Of a stretch of DNA of 64,000 nt, positions 11,430 through 23,100 are shown piece after piece. The position numbers and the translations under genes are program-made. The notes beneath the pieces are model-generated. The model did no database searches and was not told the DNA's origin. It saw only the letters and a list, made by a program, of their open reading frames with translations. Each line of letters starts with the position of its first letter. Within the stretch, counting starts at the first letter, position 1. This DNA is from Poa pratensis (lineage: Eukaryota; Streptophyta; Magnoliopsida; Poales; Poaceae): assembly GCA_947311845.1 (NCBI GenBank), contig CAMZMU010000062.1, forward strand, positions 52,449,365 through 52,513,364, written 5' to 3'.

Positions 11430-11469
11430 AGGTGCAGCCAAAATAATTCTCAAAAAAAAAAGGTGCAGC
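11430..11469 (+). repeat. Micro poly(A) insertion with 9-bp direct repeats
   Basis: AGGTGCAGC occurs at 11430-11438 and 11461-11469 around a 22-base insert ending TTCTC plus nine A. Confidence 0.5.
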
Positions 11470-12305
11470 ATCTCCTAACAAATTTCTTTGACCTGATTCT
11501 TCTTCTCTTCCATGACGACTCAGGCTTGTAGCAGCCGGCTCCACCACTAAAAACGAAAAAGCCGTCAATCTGTTATGCTCATTTTCTTAGGCCATCAATC
11601 CACTTTGAAAACCTCAATGCCATAAACGCACCTACTGTTACAGTTACATGGAACGGGAGCCAACGTAGTACAGTAGTAGCCCTCGATCGGTTGCCGGCTT
11701 GCTGGGTGAACCGGAGAATCTAGCTACAGCTCCCAGGAATGAATCATGGCCCACGTCCCAATCCCCAGGTCGTCAGGCCGGCATAGACAATTCGACGTGA
11801 TTCATACATAGTACATTTTTGGTCGGTCAGGAGAAAACGAAATTCTCAAATAATATTCGCAGAAACTACACAGACAAAGAAAACGGTCACATTTCTTTAG
11901 TCGAGAGAGAGATGTTCTTGTGCATACTCAACGGGAAATTCAGCCCTCATGTGGATGGGGTCCCAGAGGTCACAAGCAATTAGCCCTCCTAATTCGCATC
12001 CACATCCGCGATCGTATCATGAACAGAGTTGACTCTGCTATCATAGTTGGCCCGGCCGGCCACAAACCTACGAATTTCCGGTCATCATCTACAATCCTAT
12101 TTATCCACGTCACGCACAGCGACAGCAGACAACGACGATCACCGAAGCAGACGGTAGCTTTTCGATCGGGCTGCGCAGCATAACAGCGAGTCAGCAACAC
12201 CCCCATCTACTATTCTACTCCTATCTACTAGCTCAGGGCAGGCTCGGCTAGCCGGAGACTTCTCGTTCTCTTGCCCTTATCACACTAGCCGGAGTAGATA
12301 TAATT
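11470..12305. other. Intergenic, no gene recognised
   Basis: Moderate GC, with short ORFs lacking recognisable domains. It is the left flank of the Pack-MULE-like element. Confidence 0.4.
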
Positions 12306-12315
12306 GAAATCTATA

Positions 12316-13703
12316 GAGAAGGTCGATTTGGTGCCCGAGCACAAATGAACCCGATATCTCGACCATGCAAACGACGTTGAGATTCGGTACAGGTTCTTTG
12401 TCCGCATGCGCGACGTCTTGGTAAAATCCTTGACGACGCGTTGAATATCGAACACCTACCTCGTCTGTGGGCCCCGCTTGTGACGCCAGCAACGTTGTGC
12501 CGTCGTGGTCCGTCGGAACGAGGAAATTTTTTGACCCTTTGGGCACAGGACGTTTCTCCCACTAATCTTGCCGGTTCCACGCTCCGCCGCATAGCAGCTC
12601 CGCACCAACGCCATGCTCCTCCGCTGGCTGGGTGCTGGGAGCTTCTTATGCTTAGGGGATTGACGACGGGGTGGACGACGCCGGATCGACCTCGCCGTTG
12701 CGCATGCCCGACATGTCGGCCGCCGCCATCCGCGCGCGGCCAGCGCGTGCAGCATCCATGCGCTTGCCCGGCATGCCGGCCTCCTCCGCGCGGCCATGCG
12801 CACGACCCGGGCCCTCCACGTCCGCCTCCGCCGAGGACGCCGCCGCCGCGCTGCTCAACATCTCCATCTCGGCGCGGGAGCAGCTCATGTCGTCCCCGGG
12901 CATCCTCGACGCGCTCGCGGCCGCCATGCGCGCCGAGGAGTACGCGGCGGCGCACCACGCCGCGGCCACTGTCGCCAGCCTCCTCTGCGTCGACGCATAC
13001 CGCCCCATCGTGGGGGCAAAAGCGGACCCTCCTTGCCACGCTCATCGCGCTCCTCCGCGGGAACGGGAGGGGCACCCGCGCTACCAAGGACGCCCTCAAG
13101 GCGCTCTTCGGTGTCGCGCTGTACCCGCTCAACCGGGCGGCCCTCGTCGAGCTCGGCGCCGTGCGGGCGCTGTTCTCGCTCGTGATACGGACGGGCGGAC
13201 CGGGATCGTGGAGGACGCGACGGCCGTGGTCGCGCAGGTGGCTGGGTGCGCCGAGAGCCTGGCCGCGTTCGCCATGGTGTCAGGGGTGCGCATCCTCGTG
13301 GACCTTGTCGAGCCCGGCGGCGCCGAGACCGGGAGGGCCAGGGAGAACGCGGCGTCCGCGCTGCTCAACCTCGTCATGGCCGGCGGCGAGCGGGCGGTCG
13401 CGGAGGTGCTGGCGGGTGGGCGGCGCGGAGGAGGCGGTGAGGAAGCTCGCAGAGGACGGCGCGGCCAGCGCCAGGGGGAAGACCAAGGCGGCGTCTCCTG
13501 CTGCCAGCGCCAGGGGGAAGGTCAATGAGAATCTTGCCAGCTGTTCCGTCCCCATCCTCATTTAATTCTGGACAACAGTGGGGCAGGGGTCTGAAATTAC
13601 CGTGGTAAGAATTGTGAGCAGGAAAGCATCGACCCACATCTTGATGTGAATAGAGGTACGAGATATCGGGAGCACCTGTGCCCGGGCACCAAAACGGATT
13701 TTC
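12316..13703. mobile_element. Pack-MULE-like TIR element carrying a captured gene fragment
   Basis: Inverted repeats of about 45 bp bound the element: the left end (12316-12361) and the right end (13659-13703, complement) share TTTGGTGCCCG(A/G)GCACA and CCCGATATCTCG with scattered mismatches. The 10-mer GAAATCTATA flanks it directly on both sides (12306-12315 and 13704-13713), a target duplication in the size range of Mutator-like elements. There is no transposase. The interior holds a GC-rich piece of an armadillo-repeat gene. This is the definition of a Pack-type TIR element; assignment to Mutator rests on TSD length and TIR form. Confidence 0.8.
12690..13510 (+). pseudogene. Captured armadillo-repeat (U-box/ARM-like) gene fragment
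   Basis: The translation shows ARM-repeat signatures: ALLNISI and REQLMSSPGILDALAAAM, HHAAATVASLLCVDAYRP, then TKDALKALFGVALYPLNRAAL with GAVRALFSLV, and finally RENAASALLNLVMAGGERAV. These belong to one protein but lie in alternating frames, with shifts near 13015, 13190 and 13415, so it is not translatable as a whole. The likely donor is a plant U-box/ARM (PUB-like) protein; the N-terminal U-box is missing. Its GC content is much higher than the flanks, as for grass coding exons. It sits entirely between the TIRs of the Pack-MULE-like element. Confidence 0.75.
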
Positions 13704-13716
13704 GAAATCTATACTA

Positions 13717-13817
13717 CTTCCTTCATCCATAAAAGGATGTCTCAACCTAGACCAAATTTGTATATACATACATACAAATTTAGTCTAGGTTGAGACATCT
13801 TTTATGAACGGAGGGAG
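13717..13817. mobile_element. Stowaway MITE (101 bp)
   Basis: Inverted arms containing AAGGATGTCTCAACCTAGAC and its complement, a GGAGGGAG end, and TA on both sides (13715-13716, 13818-13819). It sits 4 bp from the Pack-MULE target duplication and 220 bp upstream of the PSY-like start codon. Confidence 0.88.
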
Positions 13818-14040
13818 TACGTATGTTAGAACGTTAGGTAGGGTAGCCAATTGCTTCGAGGTGGGCGTGCGCGCATTCAAAAAGGCTTTCTTTCCGTGCG
13901 TCTCTCTCAGTCCTCGCTGGTGCGCTCCATGATTACCTAGTTCTTCTTCTCAGCAGACGTCAGGAAGCTCGGTCGCAGCCGCAGCAGCTATTTAGTCTCA
14001 GGGATACTGCTGCACTTTGCTGCTCGGAGTCGGCGTGGTG

Positions 14041-15185
14041 ATGGCGAGACCGGCGGCCGGGCGTTTGCTGGCGATCCTGCTCGCTCTGCACCTCCTCGTC
14101 GCCTTCTCCCACGGAGCACGCTTCACCAGTAAGCAGTTCGTTCTTCTCTTCTTCCACCTCGGGATTTCGTCCTATCGTTTCATGTTCTTACCAGAATGAA
14201 TTCATGGTGTGATGATTTTGATGTGCAGGGAGCTACAGGATGATGGCGGTGGAAGCTCCCGCCGCGTTTCGTGGTGACGGCGATTCGGCAGAGGTACGTG
14301 CTTATCCACTTGATGCTTGAGAGTTGAGGCTCGGTCGAGTACAGCTAACAGTTTTGAGATTTAGCTCTCTCCAGTTCCTCCTGGTGTTGCTATTTCTGAT
14401 CAGCCTGGACTGAATTTTTGTCTTGAGCTGACGGCTGATCTCATCCCACGAGTAACGAGTCTCAGAATAAGAAGTCAAAATAACGCCGTGGCATTGAGCA
14501 ACTAGGTCCCCATTTTTTAAACTAAGGTCTCTGGTATAGTGTGATTCTCGGTGCTGGGTCTTACCCTTCCATATCTGAGCACGAAACAAAAGGTTTCATA
14601 CAGTTTCGGCGAAACGTCTCCCCCGGGGCAGATGCTGTATATTTTTTCTTACGGGGAGCATGCTACCGAGTGAACTGTAAATTCACCAAAAATGTTAGAA
14701 TTTTTTTTAAGATAGTGATTTTCTACAGCATATATGTTCATGTCTTCCATGTGCATGCAAGATTTGTCTTGGTGTCCATAACACGGCACAGAAGTATTAT
14801 GCTTGAGAAAATAAACCATGCTCACAGAACTATATTTATTTGACATTTTGACTACAGGCAGCCCTGTTCGAAGTTAGGCGAAGGGGCGATAGGAACAGAA
14901 CTGTATTTGAAGGAGTAAATTAACCATGTTCAAAGAACTATATGTGATCAAAAAAAAAATGTTCAGAGAACTGTATCTATTTCAGTTCAGGCACCCCTGA
15001 TCGACAAGACTGTTGCTACAATTCTTCAGCGGTAACTTTACTGCTTAATAATGTGTATCATGTTGCAGGACAATGGGAGGAGAAGCTTAGAGGAGATGCT
15101 TCGCAGGATGGCTCTGCACACATCCGACTACCCTGGACCGGGCCCAAACGATCGTCACACTCCGCCCAAGCCACCCGGGCCATGA
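14041..15185 (+). CDS. PSY-type sulfated peptide hormone precursor, 3 exons
   Basis: Exons 14041-14128, 14229-14293 and 15069-15185 join at GT-AG introns (100 and 775 bp) into one frame of 89 residues. Residues 1-25 are a signal peptide (a leucine/alanine core ending FSHG). A variable middle follows. The C-terminus ends in a motif with the exact spacing of PSY peptides: D-Y-x2-P-x2-N-x2-H-x-P, then a proline-rich tail. In this family the Tyr after Asp is sulfated by TPST in the Golgi, and the processed peptide is secreted and acts through PSYR leucine-rich-repeat receptor kinases in growth and stress balance; bacterial RaxX mimics it. The start is the first ATG before the signal peptide. A Stowaway MITE lies upstream and a micro-insertion lies in intron 2. 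No other copy is seen. The family call is strong; the exact paralogue is not assignable. Confidence 0.88.
14926..14976 (+). repeat. Micro poly(A) insertion with 18-bp imperfect direct repeats
   Basis: ATGTTCAAAGAACTATAT (14926-14943) and ATGTTCAGAGAACTGTAT (14959-14976) flank GTGATC plus nine A. Two mismatches suggest an older event. It lies in intron 2 of the PSY-like gene. Confidence 0.5.
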
Positions 15186-16990
15186 TGCCATGTCAAGTCA
15201 AGACCCAACCACGCTCAGCCGTCATATCTGTACAAAGATATTATTAACTCATCAATCAGTCATTAGAAACCAGCAAACATGGTAACATTCAAGTGTAAAT
15301 TCGCATACACGTGGAGGTTTCTGTAATATTGTGTGTACTATGACATTTTTATCAAGAGAAGTGCTCTGATTTTGTCCAGTCTTCTCAAAGTTAATTGCAG
15401 ATGCTCCTCTTCTTTTGGGTTTCTCGAAATTAAGGTAAAGCTATGGTACATGTTCTTTCACTGTCATAACTAGAAAGACCCGCGTGTTGTAGCAGCAATG
15501 TTTTTTTTTTGTATAAACGAAAGGACATATGACGCGTGCAACGAAAAAATCCTGGTAATACGCAGGAATTGACACAATAGTCGAGAATATAAATTCAGTC
15601 AATGTAGAATATTTGTATAGTTAACAACTAAAATTAATGATCTAATTATATGGGCAAAATAATTTATAATATGAATAGTTGCATGTATGGATTGAACATC
15701 ATTAGTAAATGTGAAATGATAAGGATAAATAAATGGCTCAAATAGTGGATGATGTGGTTTAAGAAATGGATGATGTGTAGCTTGCATGTAGTGATCAGTA
15801 AATATTAGTGGAGATGACATGTAGAGAATGGATGATATGAATAGCTTGCATGTTGAGATAAAAAAATCATTCCGCATGTTAGTGGGGTTTTTTCTTTACA
15901 AAGGATATGAATATGTGGCAAACGTGCCAGCCACGTACAAATGATGTTGCATACAAATATTACAGAAAATCTAATGCGCATACAGTTACCATGTTAGTAT
16001 TTGCGCTCGACAATTTCATAGATCTATTTGTCGATTCCTATTTGATTTAGAGCATCTACATTGTGAAGGAAAAGTGGTTCGTAACCTTCTCTCATCAACC
16101 CTGAATCGGCTCAATACACGGTAGGGGCAAATTCATCAAATATGCTCTAGGAGGAGGACCAACATATTGGCGGTTCAAAGCTAATGGTTGTCCGGTTGTC
16201 CCACATCATAGGGAAGTAAGAGAGAATGAGGGAGATTAAGGGAAAAACTAAATATCGTAAATTCACTTTGGTTCCTACGTGTATATGCTTCCTTTACCTG
16301 AAAAAAAACATTTTGAAATGTTAAATTTTTTCAAAAAATATCCTGTCAAACATCTCCACATTTTGATGTGCACGTAAGGATTCAGGAAAAACGACATTTT
16401 CTCTGGATGTGCAAAAAAAGGCAAAAAAAAAAAGTCTCACGAAAGGATTATTTTAGCACCAAATTTGGTCTTTTTTACGCAGACGCAATTTATTTCGTTT
16501 TTCATGAACGACTTAGCAGCCTTTTGTTGTTTGAATCGGCGTAACAATGTGCATGGTCTATGCAGGGAGCAGGAGGAGAGCGAAGAGACAACAATGTCAT
16601 CGATGGGAATTTAAGTGATAAGGGGAAGAGAAGTCTGAGGCGAGGGACGAGCACGACGTTCACATCCTAAGCCTACGAAGCGAACACTGCACTTTAGACG
16701 TGTCCTAAAAATAAATTAAGTCTAGAAAAGCATTTGAAGAATTGTCGTATATTCAGATGTTCTCTAATTTAACGGTCACTGTCCATCAGTTTTGCCAAGC
16801 TAGTGACACTGGCCTGATCTTCCAGCTTTGCTGCGGCCTGCGGCAGCTGTGTCTTGATCTCCAGACCAACGAGATGATAACCCCCCTAGTTCGCGCGCCT
16901 TCTATCATATGCCCCCCTTGTGTCACTGACATGGGGGGCATAGCCGACCAACGATGGTAGGTTGCTAAAACTCTGTGTGTAGGCATGCAA
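15186..16990. other. 3' flank of the PSY-like gene and AT-rich intergenic DNA
   Basis: 3' UTR-like sequence to about 15400, then AT-rich DNA with several diverged copies of TGGATGAT / AGCTTGCATG words (about 15740-15855), likely an old transposon relic. No gene recognised. Confidence 0.35.
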
Positions 16991-16994
16991 CTTA

Positions 16995-17233
16995 CCTTCT
17001 CGCTGATACATACGGAGTACATAGCACCAGCAAGCCGTCAAGCACTCAGCGCCAATCAAACCAAGACGCGGGATCTTCAGATCTGATGCAGCAGCTGCAC
17101 CTCGATCTCCAGATAGATACACATTATTTGTAGGATTGCGACAATAGCCACCTTCTCGCCGATACATACTCAGCACCAGCAAGCAGTTGGAGCAACACAA
17201 TTCAAACCAAAGATGCAGGGATCGTTCATCTTG
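16995..17233. repeat. Imperfect direct duplication, period about 156 bp
   Basis: CCTTCTCGC(T/C)GATACATAC starts copies at 16995 and 17151. Both continue with CAGCACCAGCAAGC-like and CAATTCAAACCAA(A/G)-like segments and diverge at indels. It lies downstream of the RING gene's 3' end. Confidence 0.55.
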
Positions 17234-17574
17234 AAGAACCCGACAACCTACCTTCCACCTTCAAGCTGGAAACAGCACAGAACAAATCTGACTTTCAAGT
17301 AGAGAGAAACGACACCAAGTTCGAATTCAGAATTCAGATCATGGCACAGTTGGAAATTTGGAAGTAAAATTTTAATGCATCAGAACAAGAACTCGATGCT
17401 TTCTCTGAAAACGCGTTTCATTGGCATTACATCATCTTCAACATAGATAAAGAAAAATATCAACAAATTTTCCTCCTCTCCTCTCTCGGTATGTACAACG
17501 AAGATGACGAAGAAACAAGCAACCGCCGCCGCATTGAACCAATCAAGCCCAATTTGAAGCCTAACCCCCTACTC

Positions 17575-18123
17575 CTAATCTACGTCCTCGATCCTGATGT
17601 TCCACGGCTCCTCCTCCTCCCTCCGCTGCTCCTGCTGCTCCTCCCGCGGCAGCTCCACCAGGTAGCTCAGCAGCACGGCGCCCCTGGGCCCGCGCCTCCC
17701 GCCGTCCCGCTGCTCCCCATCCGCCGCCGGATCAGCAACCTTCGGTAGCTCGCTGCGGCAGACGGGGCAGCTGCCGTGCACGCCCAGCCACCGCTCCAGG
17801 CACTCCCCGTGGAAGCGGTGCCCGCACGGCATCTCCTTGCCGGCGTCGAACGCGTCCAGGCAGATCGCGCAGTCGCCCACCGGCGAGCCTTCCGCCGCCT
17901 TGAACTCCTTCAGCGAGGCGATCGCCGCCTTGGACGCCGGAGGGACGCCATCGCCGACCCCGCCGGAGAAGAGGTCGCCGTCGCCGTCGACGATGAGCTG
18001 CTGCACCAGCACCACCCCGCCCGCGTGGTGGGGCATTGCCGCCCCCGCCGCCAACCCCATGAGCAGACGCAGGATGCCGGCCGCCCTGGCCTCCGCGCGC
18101 CGGACGTCGTTCGCCGAATCCAT
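17575..18123 (-). CDS. RING-H2 E3 ubiquitin ligase, MPSR1-like
   Basis: Single exon, 182 residues, with start ATG at 18123. The RING-H2 finger is complete: C85, C88, C100, H102, H105, C108, C119, C122 (order C3-H2-C3), with CAICLDAF before and GSCPVCR after. The PPASKAAIASL segment just before the finger and the H-x-F-H-x2-C-x-E-x-W-L-G-V-H-G-S-C-P-V-C core resemble plant MPSR1-type ligases, which recognise misfolded cytosolic proteins. A hydrophobic stretch (about residues 17-43) may bind substrate or membrane. The tail is Glu/Arg-rich. The role is to transfer ubiquitin from an E2 to client proteins. The promoter carries two multi-unit heat-shock elements close to a TATA-like box, consistent with proteotoxic-stress induction. 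The substrate is unknown; the family call is secure, the MPSR1 grouping likely. Confidence 0.92.
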   Translation of the reverse strand: MDSANDVRRAEARAAGILRLLMGLAAGAAMPHHAGGVVLVQQLIVDGDGDLFSGGVGDGVPPASKAAIASLKEFKAAEGSPVGDCAICLDAFDAGKEMPCGHRFHGECLERWLGVHGSCPVCRSELPKVADPAADGEQRDGGRRGPRGAVLLSYLVELPREEQQEQRREEEEPWNIRIEDVD

Positions 18124-18232
18124 GGGAGCTAGCGCAGCTGATCGAGAGCACGAGAGGGAGAAAGGAGCCGACTTTTTGGTTTCGTGTGAGATTTTCCCGT
18201 GTGATGTTTTCGCGGATTTGGGAACGGCAGGG

Positions 18233-18239
18233 TATTTAA
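18233..18239 (-). promoter_or_regulatory. TATA-like box of the RING-H2 gene
   Basis: The minus strand reads TTAAATA, about 110 bp upstream of the start codon and about 26 bp downstream of the nearest heat-shock element. Confidence 0.5.
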
Positions 18240-18264
18240 GACGACGCAGGGCGAGGGGAGCGGG

Positions 18265-18282
18265 GAAGGTTCTCGAAGATTC
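18265..18282 (-). promoter_or_regulatory. Heat-shock element, four perfect alternating units
   Basis: GAA-gg-TTC-tc-GAA-ga-TTC: four inverted nGAAn pentamers in perfect 5-bp phase at 18265, 18270, 18275 and 18280. Heat-shock factor trimers need three. It lies about 142 bp upstream of the start codon. Confidence 0.8.
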
Positions 18283-18420
18283 TGGGCTGGCGTGATGTGT
18301 CTCTGAGCTGTATGACCCAATTTCTTGCTGCGGTTGGAGCGGACGTCACAACCGTGGTCGAGTTGGAATTCGGTTTGGATGGGACGGCGCGGGGTGGGTC
18401 CGGTCAGCGCGGGCGCGTGG

Positions 18421-18445
18421 TTCCGGAATGTTCCCGATATTTCGT
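18421..18445 (-). promoter_or_regulatory. Second heat-shock element
   Basis: TTC-cg-GAA-tg-TTC at 18421-18433 is a perfect three-unit element. A fourth unit is mismatched (GAT) and a fifth (TTC at 18441) is back in phase. It lies about 300 bp upstream of the start codon. Confidence 0.75.
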
Positions 18446-20113
18446 CGGCGCTCTGTCATGGGACACTGACTGTGGGGTCAGCTGAAGTTTGCTTTTTTCA
18501 GCATGTGACTGGAAGACTCGGGAAGAAGTGAAAGGGTATGTTTAACCTTTTTTTATCGGAGATAGGTCATCGTCTTTTGGGCTAGATTTGGATACGTGGG
18601 GGGCGTCTCGTATATTGGGCTCAAACTATAAACAACGCCTGAATGTCCTTTTCTAAACTCTAGCTTGCAAGGCCCAGGTGAAAAAGTTCTTTTTTCACTC
18701 TACCGTGCTAAACGTGCTCTACCGTCAACATTGAAAGTTTTTAAAGAGGAAAATAATGAACTTCAGGGTTGGGGTATATATGCTCATGGTAAAAGTCACA
18801 CTTTGGAAGTATTTTGCGTGGAATGGTTATAAAGACATTAGCTATCATGACATATAGTCATGTCGCCAATGAAGTATTGAATTTGCATAATATCCGTCTT
18901 TTTAGTTGCAAAGAACGAGTATTCTTGTTAAAGTCTGCACCGAAAACAACTGTAAGTGAAGAGTCAACAACTTTCCAGACCTTATATTTACTTAATTCTG
19001 ATCTAGTGTCATTAACATCATACATGTTTGGTACTATGTTGCATGTCGTTATTATTATCCATGACCAATCTTTAGTTGATTTTTATGGAAGCACGAATCA
19101 CTATAATCACGTGTATGAGGGTGTACTTGATGCGCCACAAAGATCTCGATACCAGCTCAGGTGAAGATGAATGACACAAGAGACACGATTTCGAAAGTGC
19201 ATGCCCTTGTTGGCCGCTGATTTTATATAATATCTCAAATGGTTGCAGAGAGATTTGTTGTTGAAACTAAACCCTAGATCGAATGGAGATTCTTGTTGGT
19301 TTTGTATACTCCGGTGCTGCTCTTAGTGACATCTATAGATCAAAAACTGCTTGTGTTTCTCCGTGGCCTCTATGTTCTTGTATGTGCGTCTTGTATTGGT
19401 CTCTAGGTCAAGATCAAACAAACTTGTCTTCGAGAGCCAGCGAGAAGAAGGAAACCTATCCATAGTCCTTCGTCCGGATTTTCACATGATTCCTTCCTTA
19501 TTTGTGCATGATTCCCTCTCATATAAGGGCGATCGATCTATAGAGCTCATCATACTTGACATATCCTTAGTACCATCGTCGACAGTCTTATCATCTCCAA
19601 CCTCTCTCTTCACGTTATTGTATCAAAACCATCCAACTTGAACAGTTCCATGCCATCATCATTCTATGTCGTGCCTCCTTATCTGAGCAACATACCAACC
19701 AAAACTATTTCGACATTGTCTCAAGTCGTCGCTTTCCACCTCCTTCCTCATAGTCGGATGTCCAACCCTAATCCCTTTGCCAACTCCGGCTCGATGAGTC
19801 CATGTATTCTTTTCTACCATCTTGGAGACTGACTAGTGGACCCCAGGTCAGATAAAATCGTAGATCTCCATCCGGATTTACAAATATGGACGGCTGAGAT
19901 GAACCCATGGGCTATTCCAAACACCGCCACGTCACATACCATTCCCGCATCCAGCCCAAATCTGACGCCTCTGACCTCTCCCTCTCCCTCCCAACTCCTC
20001 TCCCGTTTGCCTTTTGCAGCTCTGCTTGCTCGCGTCGTTCGTACTGCAGTTGAGATCGAGGGGGCCGACTCGGCGGCGTCGAGGCGGGAATTTGATTTTA
20101 GGGGCTCGGATCC
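18446..20113. other. Intergenic between RING-H2 and DCN1-like genes
   Basis: No gene recognised. The last 250 bases include GCCACGTCAC (about 19926-19935), an ACGT-core bZIP-type site, and a C/T-rich stretch (19970-20010) typical of a plant 5' UTR, probably belonging to the gene at 20114. Confidence 0.4.
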
Positions 20114-23100
20114 ATGGGATCCCTCGGCTTCGAGGCTGCCCTAGCCGTGTGCCCCGCCGCCGCCCAGGCCTACTCCAAGTACTGCGGTGAGCTCCCCCTC
20201 TTTCGAATTCCCTTCGTTGTTTCATTGCTAGGTTTTGCTCCAATCGGAGTTTCGGAGGTCTTAGGGGTAGATAGAGTCTGTCGTATCCCCGCCGACTTGA
20301 TTGCTTAGACTTCAGAGACGGAATCTTACGAATTATAGGTGTTTTTTCGCGACGGAGTCATCTTCTCTGCATTTGTGCGAACTTTAAGAAATTTCATCAT
20401 TGCGAAGAGTAAAGAAGTCACCGTTGAGGCATATTACCTGGTCAATTATCTGGTTTCTTGAAAGTGTGGCGGCATTAGACGTTGGCTTTTCGCTTCTAGG
20501 GTTGTAAAGATTCCAGGGCGTTTTAGTTAAGCGTGTCTAAGACAAATGCTCTGTTAAAATCACAATTCAAGTATTCTTCAGATAATTCCTTGCACAATTC
20601 AGTTATGTGTATTCCTTAATTAGCAAATGAAAATCACGATCTTTGTTAGAATTAAGCTAGCGAATCTTCATGTACATGCTAATGTATATATCCTACATGA
20701 TATTGTATTTTTTGGGCAATATGGTTACTCAGTGTTTGTACCCTGTCTCATTATGTATTGCCTGTTCTGTTTATCGTATTGCTAGGTATTGTATCAGGAT
20801 GCACAAACGCAGACAGAAGGGAAGGTCTGGTTGATCTTTCACGGACTATAGATAATATGAAAGGAATGAGGCAAAAGCTATTTTGGTTATCCTATTGTAG
20901 TATTTTATGTTTTTTACTGTAGGATTGATGTGTGTCAATGTATCATTAATCACGGGTAGTTCATACATGTATTGCTTTTTTTTGCCACTCTGAAAATTAC
21001 TTGTTTTTCTTGGAAGAAATTCTTGCCTGTATCCATGGAGTTGAAACATGTTGAGGTTGATTCAACTAAGATTGGATGATATCTTATAATATAATCATAT
21101 GTAGCTGTTTCCTATGTCTCTGTTGGATTTGGAGCTTACATCCATGTGTTAACATGAGTAGCATATTAGAGTTAAAGCTTCTACTTTAAACATCAGAATG
21201 GCATGCCGCAGTTTCCATTGCTTATGTTTCTTTTCATGGCAAACATACTCAAATATCTCCCATGCATGAGAAAAGTCTGCTTCCTGTTTTGCCTACTTTA
21301 ATAATTTGCTCCGTTTTTCTTCTTCTTATATTCATCTCACCCTTGGGCTGATTACATATCTATTATTCATCCAGGGATGGAATATTTGGTGATATTCAGA
21401 AGCTCATGTCAGTTCTTGAGTTAGTAAGGCGTGCTTCCCAAGTGAATTATGTATTCTCAGTTATTAAATGCTTCTCAATCTACTATGCTGATCTATGAAC
21501 CTCTCTTTTAGGATGATGTGCGCCAGTTCAATACCTTCTATGATTTTGTCTTCTTCATTGCTCGTGAAGATGGCCAAAAGAATATCAGTAAGCCCCTTAT
21601 CGTTAAGCATGTCCATGCATGCTGCTGTATCATTTTTACATCCCATAAGACCAACTGGAATGTTGTTTTTCATGACTTAGCTGTTCAGAAGGCTGTTGCA
21701 GCATGGAGGATAGTACTTATCGGGAGGTTTCGATTGCTTGACCGGTGGTGTAAATTTGTTGAGGTACTATTTTTTTTTACTGTCTAATTCCATAATTTCA
21801 TCTCAGTCAATTTTCAGTACTTTATTCGTTTATTATGGTTACTTCTCTAGTATTGCCAGTGCTTTAATTCATTATCCATTTTCTGTGTGATCAGTAAAAG
21901 CATGTGTCAAAATTTATATTTTATTATTCCCTAGAAAAGATATAGTTCATTAGTTATCTTCTTAGTGGATGAATAAACAAGTTCTTTTATAAGAATATGT
22001 TTGATTGCGGAGAGACGTCCGCTTGACCTTAGCACAGTGAACTTCATTAAGTTCCATTGAAGTAGTGTTTGGTCTACAGTTGATGGTTTGATACATGATG
22101 AGTAAATCGATCAATCAGTTGAACATGGAAAATGCCTGGTTTGTATAACAGTTGTACTAGTAATGCCCAATACCGATGAGTAACTCGATCAGCATCTTGT
22201 TGAACATGGCTAATGCCTAGTTCCATTAACAATTGTACTAGCAATGTCCAATACTCTCTTTCGTCCAAAAAACTCAACTTATATTTGATGTTTTGAAGAT
22301 AATTCGTTACTATTTTGGTGTAGGCTGTTACTCCCTGTTTCAGTGACGTGTTACTATGAACTTTGCTGTATGTTCTGGTTTTTTGGTCTCTTCATTTTGA
22401 CTCGAGACTAGATGTTTGTTTTCGGGTATACCTCAATAGGTCTATCTTTTGTGAAGTCCTTAAATCATTACCTTTTGTGCTCCTATTCTTATTTATAAAC
22501 TGATAGTAGACATTATCATGTATTTTTAGCTCAACTGTATTTTCTCCTTTCTCAGAACTACCAACGTCACAACATACCTGAGGATGCATGGCAGCAGCTG
22601 CTAGCTTTCAGCAGGTGCGTAAATGAGGACCTGGAGGGTTATGATCCAAAAGGTACAATTCCATTCCTTCCATACAGCTTCTTTTAAATTCCATTCCTAT
22701 GTGCACTTACCTTCATAGTTTTAGCTTGGTAAGAAACAAGCGAAAATTCTCTGATCACTGTTTGTTTGTGTAAATTCTCTTCAGGTGCTTGGCCTGTTAT
22801 AATCGATGATTTTGTGGAGCATATGCACAGGTTTGTTTTTCTTTCCCATAATATGCCTTTGGAACACTTACAATTTTGTTTATTGACTTATTCCATTTCT
22901 GAACCTAAATCATGACCAGTTAGTTTTGTGCTTTGAAACTTCAGTGTTTGACTATTTGTGTAAGGCACAAGTATCTTTGCAGATTCTGGCTTCCTCTGAT
23001 TGACTTATGATTGCTGCTCACTCTTGTTCACGAATGTTTGAGACCATGCTTGCTAACTACCTCTGCAGTAGAAAGCACAAAGGATTCTATTCCTGAAATG

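Noticed and set aside
12311..13132. 273-codon minus-strand ORF across the Pack-MULE
   Set aside because: Antisense of the ARM-repeat fragment; the ARM signatures are on the + strand.
17732..18295. ORFs of 118-152 codons over the RING gene in other frames
   Set aside because: Shadows of a high-GC gene; only the minus frame at 17575-18123 gives a complete RING finger.
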